Below, in pieces: positions 48,958 to 56,715 of a stretch of DNA of 64,000 bases (positions are counted from its first letter, which is position 1; every line of letters begins with the position of its first letter). The stretch covers positions 1 to 64,000 of the forward strand of contig NZ_JRQQ01000001.1 of NCBI RefSeq assembly GCF_001625325.1, in the 5' to 3' direction. The notes under the pieces were generated by a model. That model was given only the letters and a program-made list of their open reading frames with translations, was not told where the DNA came from and searched no databases. The position numbers and the translations under genes were made by a program. Source of the DNA: Croceicoccus estronivorus (GTDB lineage: Bacteria; Pseudomonadota; Alphaproteobacteria; Sphingomonadales; Sphingomonadaceae).

Positions 48958-50028
48958 ATGACAGATAAACTTTTCTCTCCGACCTCATTCGGCGCGTTAA
49001 CGCTTTCCAATCGTATCGTCATGTCACCCATGACACGCGATAGAGCGGGGCCGGGCGATGTACCGACGGCCACGATGGCGGAATATTACCGGCAAAGAGC
49101 CACTGCCGGGCTGATTGTCACCGAAGGGACGCAACCCTGCCCCGAAGGTAAGGGCTATTGGCGCACGCCGGGCATCCACAGCGCGGAACAAGTGGATGGC
49201 TGGGGCCGCGTGGCCGAAGCCGTCCATGCCGAAGGCGGGCTGATCTCAATGCAATTGATGCATTGCGGGCGTGCTGTTGTCGCGGACAATCGCGGTTTTA
49301 AGGCAGATGTCGTCGCACCGTCAGCGCTTCCCTGCCCATCCTTGATTCCCGGGCCGGATGGCGTGCCCGTCACCCCTTCGATGCCGCGCGCCCTCCGCAC
49401 GGAGGAGCTACCCGCCGTAGCGGAACAATATGCACAAGCGGCCCGTAACGCTCGCGCTGCAGGCATAGATGCTGTGGAACTCCATTGTTCGAGCGGTTAC
49501 CTGATAAATACGTTTCTAAATCCCGCCAGCAATCACCGGGAGGACGAATTCGGCGGCAGTCCGGAAAACCGTGCCCGCTTCCCGATAATGGTCGTGAAGG
49601 CCATGGCTGAGGCCATTGGTGCCGATCGTGTAGGTGTCCGCATATCCCCAGGGAACCCATATAATGGAATGGATCCATCCGATCCGGCGCCGGTCTTTGC
49701 CGCCCTGCTCGATGGAATAGACGGGCTTGGCTGTGCCTATCTCCATGTGCTCGACATGCAATCGCCCGATTTCGACACACTGCAATTCGTGCGCCGCCAT
49801 TGGTCGGGGCCGATCGCGGTAAACAACATGCTCACGCTGGAAAAAGCCCGCACATTATTGGCAGGCGGCCAGGCGGATGCCGTGTCATTTGGCCGTGCCT
49901 TCATTGCGAACCCCGACCTGGTCGCGCGTTTTCAGGCAGGCGCACCACTCGCGCAGGCTTCCCTAGAACACTACTATGTCGGGGAAGAAAAAGGCTACAC
50001 TGACTATCCCACTTACACAGCGGCCTGA
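48958..50028 (+). CDS. Old Yellow Enzyme family ene-reductase
   Basis: The 356-residue flavoprotein is an Old Yellow Enzyme TIM barrel. It has FGALTLSNRIVMSPMTR at the start, MQLMHCGRAVV, the substrate-binding histidine segment AVELHCSSGYLINTFLNPASN, DEFGGSPENRARF, and the C-terminal flavin loop VSFGRAFIANPDLV. It would reduce activated C=C bonds or nitro groups with NADPH. The start at 48958 has GGGAATACGG before it. It is divergent from an SDR and convergent with the Rieske operon, and fits reduction of an unsaturated ring or cleavage product. Confidence 0.9.
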   Translation: MTDKLFSPTSFGALTLSNRIVMSPMTRDRAGPGDVPTATMAEYYRQRATAGLIVTEGTQPCPEGKGYWRTPGIHSAEQVDGWGRVAEAVHAEGGLISMQLMHCGRAVVADNRGFKADVVAPSALPCPSLIPGPDGVPVTPSMPRALRTEELPAVAEQYAQAARNARAAGIDAVELHCSSGYLINTFLNPASNHREDEFGGSPENRARFPIMVVKAMAEAIGADRVGVRISPGNPYNGMDPSDPAPVFAALLDGIDGLGCAYLHVLDMQSPDFDTLQFVRRHWSGPIAVNNMLTLEKARTLLAGGQADAVSFGRAFIANPDLVARFQAGAPLAQASLEHYYVGEEKGYTDYPTYTAA

Positions 50029-50047
50029 GCGGCCCCCAGCAGGAAAA

Positions 50048-50074
50048 GGGATGCGTGGCCCCGGCACGCATCCC
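50048..50074. terminator. Hairpin terminator between convergent genes
   Basis: GGGATGCGTG (50048-50057) and CACGCATCCC (50065-50074) form a perfect 10-bp stem with a 7-base loop, between the Old Yellow Enzyme and the Rieske gene. It probably serves both. Confidence 0.75.
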
Positions 50075-50089
50075 ACCCCCCTGCCCCAA

Positions 50090-51172
50090 TCAAGCAGCCT
50101 TTGCAGGAATCTTCCGCCGATCGGCGGTTACATGCACGCCGTTGACGCGTTTCTGGAACTCGTGTGCCCGCTCACGAGGGTTGTAGAACTGTTTGTACCA
50201 GATGCGCTCCTTGTGGAACGGGCCATCATCTGGAACCTGCAGGATGGAAATTGCGGGCTCCTTGTATTTCCACAGTTCGAAATCCTGCGCGAAGGCTGCA
50301 AGTCCCGCTTCATGATAGGCGCGCGCGATTGCCTCTTCTTCACGTGTCGGCTCGTGATTGTCGGCAGTCTTCGCCATTACGGCGAACCACACACGCACTT
50401 CGCCATCCTCGACCGGGGTATTGCAGATCATCATGAGGGATGGATGTTTGCCGGCCATGCGCGACAACAGAATACCGGGGCCGGTATACCACGTGTCGGT
50501 TTCAAGCATCACATCCGCATCGACCAGCGTACGGTGCCCTGATCCGAAACGCTGACGCATGATCGGCCCTTCGAATTCATTTTCGAAATAGGCATTGCCA
50601 GTGCTGCCATGAACCGGCGTGAAGTGGGCATAGTCGGTCATGTTGTCGACAATTTCCTGAGGATGGATCGGCAATGTGCCGAGATGGTCCACCTTCCATC
50701 GCACCCAGCCCTCAACGGTCTGACCGTATTCGGCGAATTCGGGCAAATCGTATTCGGGATCGCCGCCTTCCATGTCATGCCACATCCAGATGCAGCCCGC
50801 CTTTTCGACCACTTTATGCGACTTGATGCACGCCGCCTTTGGTATGCCGTGGGTCGAATAGGGAATATCGTCGCACTGACCTTCGGGCGTGAAACGCCAG
50901 CCGTGCGCCGGACACCGAATGGAGTCACCTTCGATCCGCGTCCCATCCTTCACGACGTAAGAGGTCGTGTTGCGCGCGATGTTCACCCGCATATGGGGGC
51001 AATAGGCATCGAGCAGCACCACACGCCCGCTCTTGCCCCGGTAAAGAGCCATTTCCTTGCCGAAGAAGCGCACCGCCTGCGGCTCTTGCGTTACTTCGTC
51101 AGCAATTGCGATCATGAACCAGCCGCGGGGAAAAGCCAGTTCGCCCAAACCATATTCGGCAGTCGTTGCCAT
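50090..51172 (-). CDS. Rieske non-heme iron oxygenase (KshA-like)
   Basis: The 360-residue oxygenase has the Rieske ligands Cys58/His60 (YCPHMRV) and Cys87/His90 (IRCPAHGWRF). The mononuclear iron motif is NMTDYAHFTPVH with His183 and His188. The RCPAHGWRFTPEGQCDDIPYS block is close to KshA, the oxygenase of 3-ketosteroid 9-alpha-hydroxylase, as I remember it. It would mono- or dihydroxylate a ring. No reductase (KshB) is encoded nearby. GGAGAGG precedes the ATG. It is the last gene of the operon with HsaA-like and HsaC-like genes, so a steroid-like nucleus opening is inferred. Confidence 0.88.
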   Translation of the reverse strand: MATTAEYGLGELAFPRGWFMIAIADEVTQEPQAVRFFGKEMALYRGKSGRVVLLDAYCPHMRVNIARNTTSYVVKDGTRIEGDSIRCPAHGWRFTPEGQCDDIPYSTHGIPKAACIKSHKVVEKAGCIWMWHDMEGGDPEYDLPEFAEYGQTVEGWVRWKVDHLGTLPIHPQEIVDNMTDYAHFTPVHGSTGNAYFENEFEGPIMRQRFGSGHRTLVDADVMLETDTWYTGPGILLSRMAGKHPSLMMICNTPVEDGEVRVWFAVMAKTADNHEPTREEEAIARAYHEAGLAAFAQDFELWKYKEPAISILQVPDDGPFHKERIWYKQFYNPRERAHEFQKRVNGVHVTADRRKIPAKAA

Positions 51173-51195
51173 GATACCTCTCCTTGCAGTCTGGA

Positions 51196-52389
51196 TCAGA
51201 TGAAACTGTCGGTGTTCGGAGCGCCAAGCATGACACCGCCGAAGTTGCGACCAACGGAATTGGGGTTGTTGGCGACGTGCGTCCGGCCTGTGTGAATGTC
51301 GCAGAACGTGCGCGCGATCTGATTGCCGCGATAGATGCCGTCAGCACCGCTGAGATAGAACATCCGGCTGATCAGTTCGCAGCAGCGGCCGGAAATCTGC
51401 GCCGATTGATAGCGGAACCGCAGACGGGTTTCGAGATCCGCAGCCTCCCCGCGTCGTGCAAATTCATTGAGGACGCCGAAGTTTCGGAAAAGAACGGTCT
51501 TCATTTCATCGATTGCGGATTGCGTCTCGGCAATCAGCACCTGCACATCCGGATCGCCCGAAACGCTGGCCAGCGTATTGTTGCTCTTGCGCTTCGCACC
51601 CGTCTCGAGAAACGTGTTGAGCGCACCCTGCAAGGCCCCGATGGAAGACGATGAAACTGCACGCACAAACACCTGGCCGAACGGCAGCTTGTACAGCGGC
51701 GCCGGATTGACCTTCGCGCCCGGATTGGTCGATGCGAACCCGTCCTTCGAGCGGTGCGTACGATAGGCCGGAACATAGGCATCCTCGACAGTCACGTCGT
51801 GACTACCGGTTCCGCCCAGCCCGATCGTGTTCCAGATGTGCAGGACCCTGAAATCTTTCCGCGGGACCAGGAAGGTCCAGAAATCGGGCACGCCCGTTTC
51901 GGGATCTTTGACCAGACCACCAAGAAACGCCCAGTCGCAGTGATCGACACCACTGGAGAAGCCCCAGCGACCGCTTATTCGATAACCGCCCTCGACCGGG
52001 GTGACGTCTGCGCGCGGCATATAAGAGGATGAGATCAACGTCGTCGGATCCTGCCCCCAGACGTCTTCCTGAGCCTGCGGGTCGAACAGGGCGAGCTGCC
52101 AGTTGTGGACGGCCACCACACCCAGCACCCAGGCAGAGGACATGCACCCTTCCGCAACCTTCATCTGCACTTCATAGAAGGTTTCCGGATCCATCTCGTA
52201 CCCGCCGTAACGCTTCGGCTGGAGTATTTTGAAAAAACCCGCCGCCTGAAAATCCGCGATGGTCGCGTCAGGAACCTTGTTTTCCGCTTCGCACTGATCG
52301 GCCCGTTCACGCAGCGTCGGGATCAGAGCCTCCGCCCGTGCGACCAGATCTTCTGTCGTGGGTGCCATGATTGCTTCCGCAAGAGTCAT
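51196..52389 (-). CDS. HsaA-like flavin-dependent monooxygenase (acyl-CoA dehydrogenase fold)
   Basis: The 397-residue protein has the acyl-CoA-dehydrogenase fold of group D flavin monooxygenases. Recognisable blocks are GFFKILQPKRYGGYEMDPE, EGCMSSAWVLGVVAVHNWQLALF, YRISGRWGFSSGVDHCDWAFLGG and a C-terminal HVANNPNSVGRNFGGVMLG. Relatives include HsaA, which hydroxylates the phenol ring of seco-steroids (3-HSA to 3,4-DHSA), and other phenol hydroxylases. It needs a reduced-flavin supplier (HsaB), absent here. It lies between the extradiol dioxygenase and the Rieske gene, in the order expected for phenol hydroxylation then ring opening. Confidence 0.87.
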   Translation of the reverse strand: MTLAEAIMAPTTEDLVARAEALIPTLRERADQCEAENKVPDATIADFQAAGFFKILQPKRYGGYEMDPETFYEVQMKVAEGCMSSAWVLGVVAVHNWQLALFDPQAQEDVWGQDPTTLISSSYMPRADVTPVEGGYRISGRWGFSSGVDHCDWAFLGGLVKDPETGVPDFWTFLVPRKDFRVLHIWNTIGLGGTGSHDVTVEDAYVPAYRTHRSKDGFASTNPGAKVNPAPLYKLPFGQVFVRAVSSSSIGALQGALNTFLETGAKRKSNNTLASVSGDPDVQVLIAETQSAIDEMKTVLFRNFGVLNEFARRGEAADLETRLRFRYQSAQISGRCCELISRMFYLSGADGIYRGNQIARTFCDIHTGRTHVANNPNSVGRNFGGVMLGAPNTDSFI

Positions 52390-52404
52390 TATCCGTCTCC
52401 TGAT

Positions 52405-53325
52405 TCAGGCCGCATTGGCCATTTGCTGTTTCTCGTCAGCTCCAAACCCGACACTGAAATCGTGTCCCCACAGGCTGACCGAGGTGCTTTCAAAGACGGT
52501 GTGACGGTCCCAATCGACGGTCCTTCCGCCAAAGCCGTATTCCAAAGCAAAGCCACCGGGCGTGGCCATGTAGAAGCTGGTCATGCGATCGTTGGTATGC
52601 TTGCCCAGCGTTGCCATCAGGCGCGTGTCCGTCGCCAGCATGCGATCATAGGCATGGCCGACTTCATCCATCGTCGGCACTTCCACCATCAGGTGAACGC
52701 AGCCGGACGGGACTTCGCCTTCGAACAGGGCAATGCTGTGGTGACGACCGTTGGCACAGTGCATGAAATCGATGCGCTGCTCCGGCCCATCCGGCCCCAT
52801 CGGCCGATGCATCATGAAATCCGCCACCCCGAAACCCAGTACATCCATCATGAATGCGCGGGTTTCCACGATCTTCGGCGCGGGCAACACCATATGGCCA
52901 TAGCCGAGGTTTCCGGTCACGAACGACTGGACGCCCACCGGCGAAACGAAGCGATCGAAATGGGAGGTATATCCGCAGGCGAGTTCATGCCGATTGCCGG
53001 AAGGGTCATGGAACCAGACCATGTCGACGACATGGCGTAATGCCCGTTCCTCTGCCGTGGCACGATGAAACTCAACACCGTGGCGCTGCAGTTCTTCCAA
53101 TGCCATGGCGAACTGGGCTTCCGACCGAATTTCCCATCCACTTGCGAAATAGCAGTCCCTGCCGCTTTTCTCGATGAAGAGCCGACCGGCACGCTCATCC
53201 ATACGAAGGGCAATACCGCCGGGAGCCTGATGCGCCGAAAAGCCGGCCACATCCTCACCGAACCGAACCCATTGGTCAGGCTCGGTCGAATGGATGACAC
53301 TGTAAGCCAACGCCGCGATGTCCAT
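52405..53325 (-). CDS. Type I extradiol dioxygenase (HsaC-like)
   Basis: The 306-residue two-domain VOC protein keeps the Fe(II) ligands His144 (YGHMVL), His211 (CVHLMVE) and Glu262 (ALEYGFG), in spacing that matches BphC (146, 210, 260). It would cleave the catechol made by the HsaA-like monooxygenase encoded next. GGGAAAGGAGT precedes the ATG. It heads the three-gene minus-strand operon. Its promoter contains a palindrome at 53476-53505. It differs from the dioxygenase at 21817-22749, so the window encodes two separate meta-cleavage routes. Confidence 0.9.
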   Translation of the reverse strand: MDIAALAYSVIHSTEPDQWVRFGEDVAGFSAHQAPGGIALRMDERAGRLFIEKSGRDCYFASGWEIRSEAQFAMALEELQRHGVEFHRATAEERALRHVVDMVWFHDPSGNRHELACGYTSHFDRFVSPVGVQSFVTGNLGYGHMVLPAPKIVETRAFMMDVLGFGVADFMMHRPMGPDGPEQRIDFMHCANGRHHSIALFEGEVPSGCVHLMVEVPTMDEVGHAYDRMLATDTRLMATLGKHTNDRMTSFYMATPGGFALEYGFGGRTVDWDRHTVFESTSVSLWGHDFSVGFGADEKQQMANAA

Positions 53326-53475
53326 TATGGACTCCTTTCCCTAGACTTCGCAGCTATCTTGCAGCGCGCGGCGGCGGCTGAAATTGACCTACGTCAAACT
53401 TCCCCTGGATATATCGTTAGGAATCCCCCTATTATTGCCGCGATTTTGCCACAGGATTCAATTTCTGGATGATTT

Positions 53476-53505
53476 TGCGTATTTTTATGGCGTAAATAAT
53501 ACGCA
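53476..53505. promoter_or_regulatory. Palindrome upstream of the HsaC-like operon
   Basis: TGCGTATT (53476-53483) and AATACGCA (53498-53505) are perfect 8-bp arms with a 14-base A/T-rich centre, about 150 bases before the start at 53325. They form a TetR-like or other dimer operator candidate. The 267-base gap (53326-53592) holds no gene. Confidence 0.45.
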
Positions 53506-53575
53506 TTTCTGAATTTCTGTGTTGATTCGAGAGAACGTTTGAGCCCCGCGACGGAGCGCAGATATGCAGGACTGC

Positions 53576-53591
53576 CGGAGCATAGGCTCCG
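53576..53591 (-). terminator. Short hairpin after the tandem TetR gene
   Basis: CGGAGC and GCTCCG form a 6-bp stem with an ATAG loop, directly after the TetR stop on the minus strand. It is weak and has no T-run. Confidence 0.35.
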
Positions 53592-53592
53592 C

Positions 53593-54906
53593 TCAAAGAG
53601 CGGCAGCGAACCCCTTGAGGAAAATTGCTGCGGCATGTGCGGCGGCCTGCCGCGCTTCATCGGAAGAAAGGGCCTCTCCTCCGGCGATCACCCGATTGCC
53701 ACGAAGGGACAGGACCAAAGCCTGACGAGCATACCAAGAGGTATCGCCAACCCGCACTCTATCTGCCGAGCGGAGGCTTTCCAGCCAGATGATGAGCGCA
53801 TCCAACCAGGGTTTGCGCAGAATTGCATAGACATCGCGTGCCAGCGCCGGATCCCGGCGGGATTCAGCAATGACCGTCCGATGCAATGCAATCGACCGTC
53901 TTCCGCCCAGAACCAGCAGGCAAGACTCCAGAAAGTGTGCCAAAGCCGCCTGAGACGCATCCCCGGCGGGCAACGACGGAGGAGCCACTCTGGCCAACTC
54001 CCACGCCAGATCGCGCATTGTCGCCGCGAACAGCCCCGCCTTGCTGCCGAAATGACGATAAAGAGTGCCGCGTCCAACGGCCGCCTCCGCGCCGATCACA
54101 TCCAGACTCGCCCTCTGGTAACCGCTTTCCAGAAAATGGGCAGCGGCGACATCGAGCAGGTTCCGGATGTGGGTAGGAGGATCGAAAGGTGCCTGCGGAA
54201 CAATGACCCTCGATGAGACTTCAGCCGCGCTTTCATCTTCAAACGCCAGAATGCCGTATTCAAACAGCCCGGCCACTCGACACGCAATGACATCACGTTC
54301 CGCCGGTGCCGGACTTTTGAAGCCCATCAGAAGCGCAGGACTCTCCGCCGAAAGAGAGCCGAAGTCCACCGCAAGGCCGAGCGGCACCGGAGCCTTCACG
54401 CCTTTGGAACCTGCGATCTCCTCCAGAAGAATGCGCACCGGTTCGAGGCGCTCCCACTGGCCATTCCGCAGGTTATTCACGAAATCCGGCATGATGCGCG
54501 CGACGCCGATGGCGACCCAGACCTCATTCAGCAGTCCGCCGTCGACTGTGGAATCCAGAATAGCCCTCGAAAGGCCGATAAGCTCATTTTCGGGAGATGT
54601 ATTGCTGAGATGCAACGCCGTCACCCTTGCGCTGAACTCCGAACCCATTGCATCGGCCGCGGCACGAAAGAGCGCTTCCTTGTCAGGGTAATAGCGGTAG
54701 ATTGTTTCCTTGCTGACACCCGACGCACGCGCGATGGCGTCAATGCTCACTGCCTCGAAGCCGGCCGCAACGAACTGTTCCCGCGCCACTGCCAGCAGAT
54801 GCCGCACACGTGCAGAGCGTGGCTGCGTCGATGCAGCGCCTTGGAGCCGTTCATCCGAAGCTGAGGAATGCACCATCCGAGAGGCTATAGCAGGCAACCC
54901 GACCAT
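53593..54906 (-). CDS. Double TetR-type regulator (two TetR units in one protein)
   Basis: The 437-residue protein contains two complete TetR-like HTH domains. One is at about residues 36-82 (VAREQFVAAGFEAVSIDAIA, SGVSKETIYRYYPDKEALF). The other is at about 246-293 (LLDVAAAHFLESGYQRASLD, EAAVGRGTLYRHFGSKAGLF). Each is followed by a helical ligand domain. Normal TetR proteins are about 200 residues, so this is a tandem fusion of roughly double size that could bind DNA as an intramolecular pseudo-dimer. It is divergent, across 81 bases, from the TauD/Coq4-like/amidohydrolase operon and is its likely regulator. The start (54906 or 54876) is uncertain. Confidence 0.85.
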   Translation of the reverse strand: MVGLPAIASRMVHSSASDERLQGAASTQPRSARVRHLLAVAREQFVAAGFEAVSIDAIARASGVSKETIYRYYPDKEALFRAAADAMGSEFSARVTALHLSNTSPENELIGLSRAILDSTVDGGLLNEVWVAIGVARIMPDFVNNLRNGQWERLEPVRILLEEIAGSKGVKAPVPLGLAVDFGSLSAESPALLMGFKSPAPAERDVIACRVAGLFEYGILAFEDESAAEVSSRVIVPQAPFDPPTHIRNLLDVAAAHFLESGYQRASLDVIGAEAAVGRGTLYRHFGSKAGLFAATMRDLAWELARVAPPSLPAGDASQAALAHFLESCLLVLGGRRSIALHRTVIAESRRDPALARDVYAILRKPWLDALIIWLESLRSADRVRVGDTSWYARQALVLSLRGNRVIAGGEALSSDEARQAAAHAAAIFLKGFAAAL

Positions 54907-54987
54907 TGCACCCCGGTTGCAGGCCTTGACTCAAATCGAACGGGTGAATACCGTTGCTGCATAAGGAAGTTCGGGAGACGGCGTGCA

Positions 54988-55851
54988 GTGAATGGCAAGT
55001 CCTGGGTCGAGCGGCCGATCGAACCGTTTGGCATGGAAATAGAGGCACGGCTGGAATGGCCGCTTGCCGAAGACGTCCAGCAGCGGATGATCGCGCTGTT
55101 CGACGAACATAAGCTGCTCGTATTTCGCAACCAGAAACTCAATGAAGCCGATCAGGTCAGAGTGCTGGAAAATTTCGGCAGCGTCCTGAGCTCCCATGGC
55201 GAATATCGTGAGATTTCATCGGATGGCGCACTCGGCGCGGGTCCTCTCACCTGGCACAGCGATCTCGCCTTTACCGAAGAACCTTACAAGATCATCTCTC
55301 TGCACGCCGTGGAGGTCAACGACGGCCAAAGCTGGACGCAGTTTGCCAATGGCGCCATTGCCGCCCGCGATCTTCCCGGGGAATTGATAGAAAGACTGGA
55401 AGGCCTGCAGGCTGTGACCTCCATCGCTTCGATCCAGTCACATCGCGTGGTCGGCTACGACACACCTTCCGATATTCCGCATCAGGTCAGACCGATCCTG
55501 ATGCCGCACCCCCGCACCGGAGAACCGATCCTCTATATCAGCTGGATGCAGACCTGCCGGATCGAAGGCATGGGCCGGGAAGAGAGCGATGCGCCGCTCC
55601 AGCAATTGTTCGATGAGCTCTACCGCCAGGATCGTATCTATCGGCACGAGTGGAACAACGGCGACTTCGTGATCTGGGACAACATCGCCCTGCAACATTC
55701 CCGCTGCGATCTCGAAGGCATGCTCCCCCGGCGCCTCCAGCGGATCGTCATTGCAGACAAGAGCTTTTTCGACCTTCTGCCACAGTTCAAGGTTGGCGAC
55801 GAAAAAATCAGCGCCTGGGGCTCAGGCGCCAAGGAACTCACACTCAATTAG
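54988..55851 (+). CDS. TauD/TfdA-family alpha-ketoglutarate dioxygenase
   Basis: The 287-residue enzyme has the Fe(II) facial triad His90, Asp92 (LTWHSDLAF) and His237 (IALQHSRCD), and a 2-oxoglutarate-binding arginine around 252 (LQRIV). It would hydroxylate or cleave an inactivated C-H or ether bond using oxygen and 2-oxoglutarate. I choose the GTG at 54988 because GGGAGACGG lies nine bases before it; the longer frame from 54868 would cross into the divergent promoter. It is followed after 12 bases by the second Coq4-like gene, replacing the P450 found beside module 1. Confidence 0.88.
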   Translation: MNGKSWVERPIEPFGMEIEARLEWPLAEDVQQRMIALFDEHKLLVFRNQKLNEADQVRVLENFGSVLSSHGEYREISSDGALGAGPLTWHSDLAFTEEPYKIISLHAVEVNDGQSWTQFANGAIAARDLPGELIERLEGLQAVTSIASIQSHRVVGYDTPSDIPHQVRPILMPHPRTGEPILYISWMQTCRIEGMGREESDAPLQQLFDELYRQDRIYRHEWNNGDFVIWDNIALQHSRCDLEGMLPRRLQRIVIADKSFFDLLPQFKVGDEKISAWGSGAKELTLN

Positions 55852-55863
55852 AGGAAGCCGATC

Positions 55864-56715
55864 ATGGCCGAAGACATTCCCTATCTCTTTCGTGGCGTCA
55901 TGCCGGTGGAAACGCACAGCAGCGTCCTCGTTTCGTCATCCAAATACCTGAACAACGCCCGCCTGCGGGATTGGCTGGCGATGATCCTGTTGCGCAAGAA
56001 TGGCACCGACATTCCACCACCGGCCGAAATGTATGAATTCCTCGGCATTCTGGATGAACTGCGCGACTTCGATCAGGTGGAGGAGATGCTGACTGAAGAG
56101 CGCAAGGTGAACCCGGAACTCGATGCCTGGTTCAACGAAGGGTTCTATTCCACCTATGCAATCGACGATTTCAAGCAATACGATCCAGGTTCTCTCGGTG
56201 GAATCTTCTATTCCTGGATCAAGGAAGGCAATTACGAAATCCAGATCACTCCGTGGCAGGAGCCCAAGAGCCAGCTGGAATTCTATAACCTTCGTTCCGG
56301 CCAGACACATGATTTCGAACATATCCTGTGTGGCGGCGGCTTCAATTTCATGGGGGAGCTGGTCCCCTATTGGTATCGTTTGACCAACGTTTTCAAATTC
56401 ATCCACAATCCGGAACTGGCAGCAGAACTGAGCCTGATCCAGATATTCGGATCGCTGCGTTATACCGTCCGGACCATGCTCCATTATCCGCAAGTCTGGC
56501 CGACCTGCGTGAATGCGATCCAGCGTGGCATGAAAGTCGGCCAGGAAAGCGACGCCCTGTTCATGAAGAAGCTGGAAGATGCCTTCCACCTGCCGCTGGA
56601 AGAGGCACGAGCATTTCTGGGCGTGCGCGGCGCGGTCGATGTGGACACTCATAACGAAGGTGCCTTCTGGGCTTCGGATGGCAAGGTCGAATTATTTCGC
56701 GAGGCGGCCGAATGA
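55864..56715 (+). CDS. Coq4-like protein (module 2)
   Basis: The 283-residue protein is a paralogue of the protein at 45950-46837. SSSKYLNNARLRDWLAMILL matches the same block, and the Coq4 metal motif HDxxHx11E is intact with His149, Asp150, His153 and Glu165 in QTHDFEHILCGGGFNFMGE. It is flanked by a TauD dioxygenase and a D-aminoacylase-type amidohydrolase whose ATG overlaps its stop (ATGA). As in module 1, nothing nearby makes ubiquinone, so a catabolic oxidative decarboxylation or ring-binding role is inferred. AGAGGAAG supports the start. Confidence 0.83.
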   Translation: MAEDIPYLFRGVMPVETHSSVLVSSSKYLNNARLRDWLAMILLRKNGTDIPPPAEMYEFLGILDELRDFDQVEEMLTEERKVNPELDAWFNEGFYSTYAIDDFKQYDPGSLGGIFYSWIKEGNYEIQITPWQEPKSQLEFYNLRSGQTHDFEHILCGGGFNFMGELVPYWYRLTNVFKFIHNPELAAELSLIQIFGSLRYTVRTMLHYPQVWPTCVNAIQRGMKVGQESDALFMKKLEDAFHLPLEEARAFLGVRGAVDVDTHNEGAFWASDGKVELFREAAE

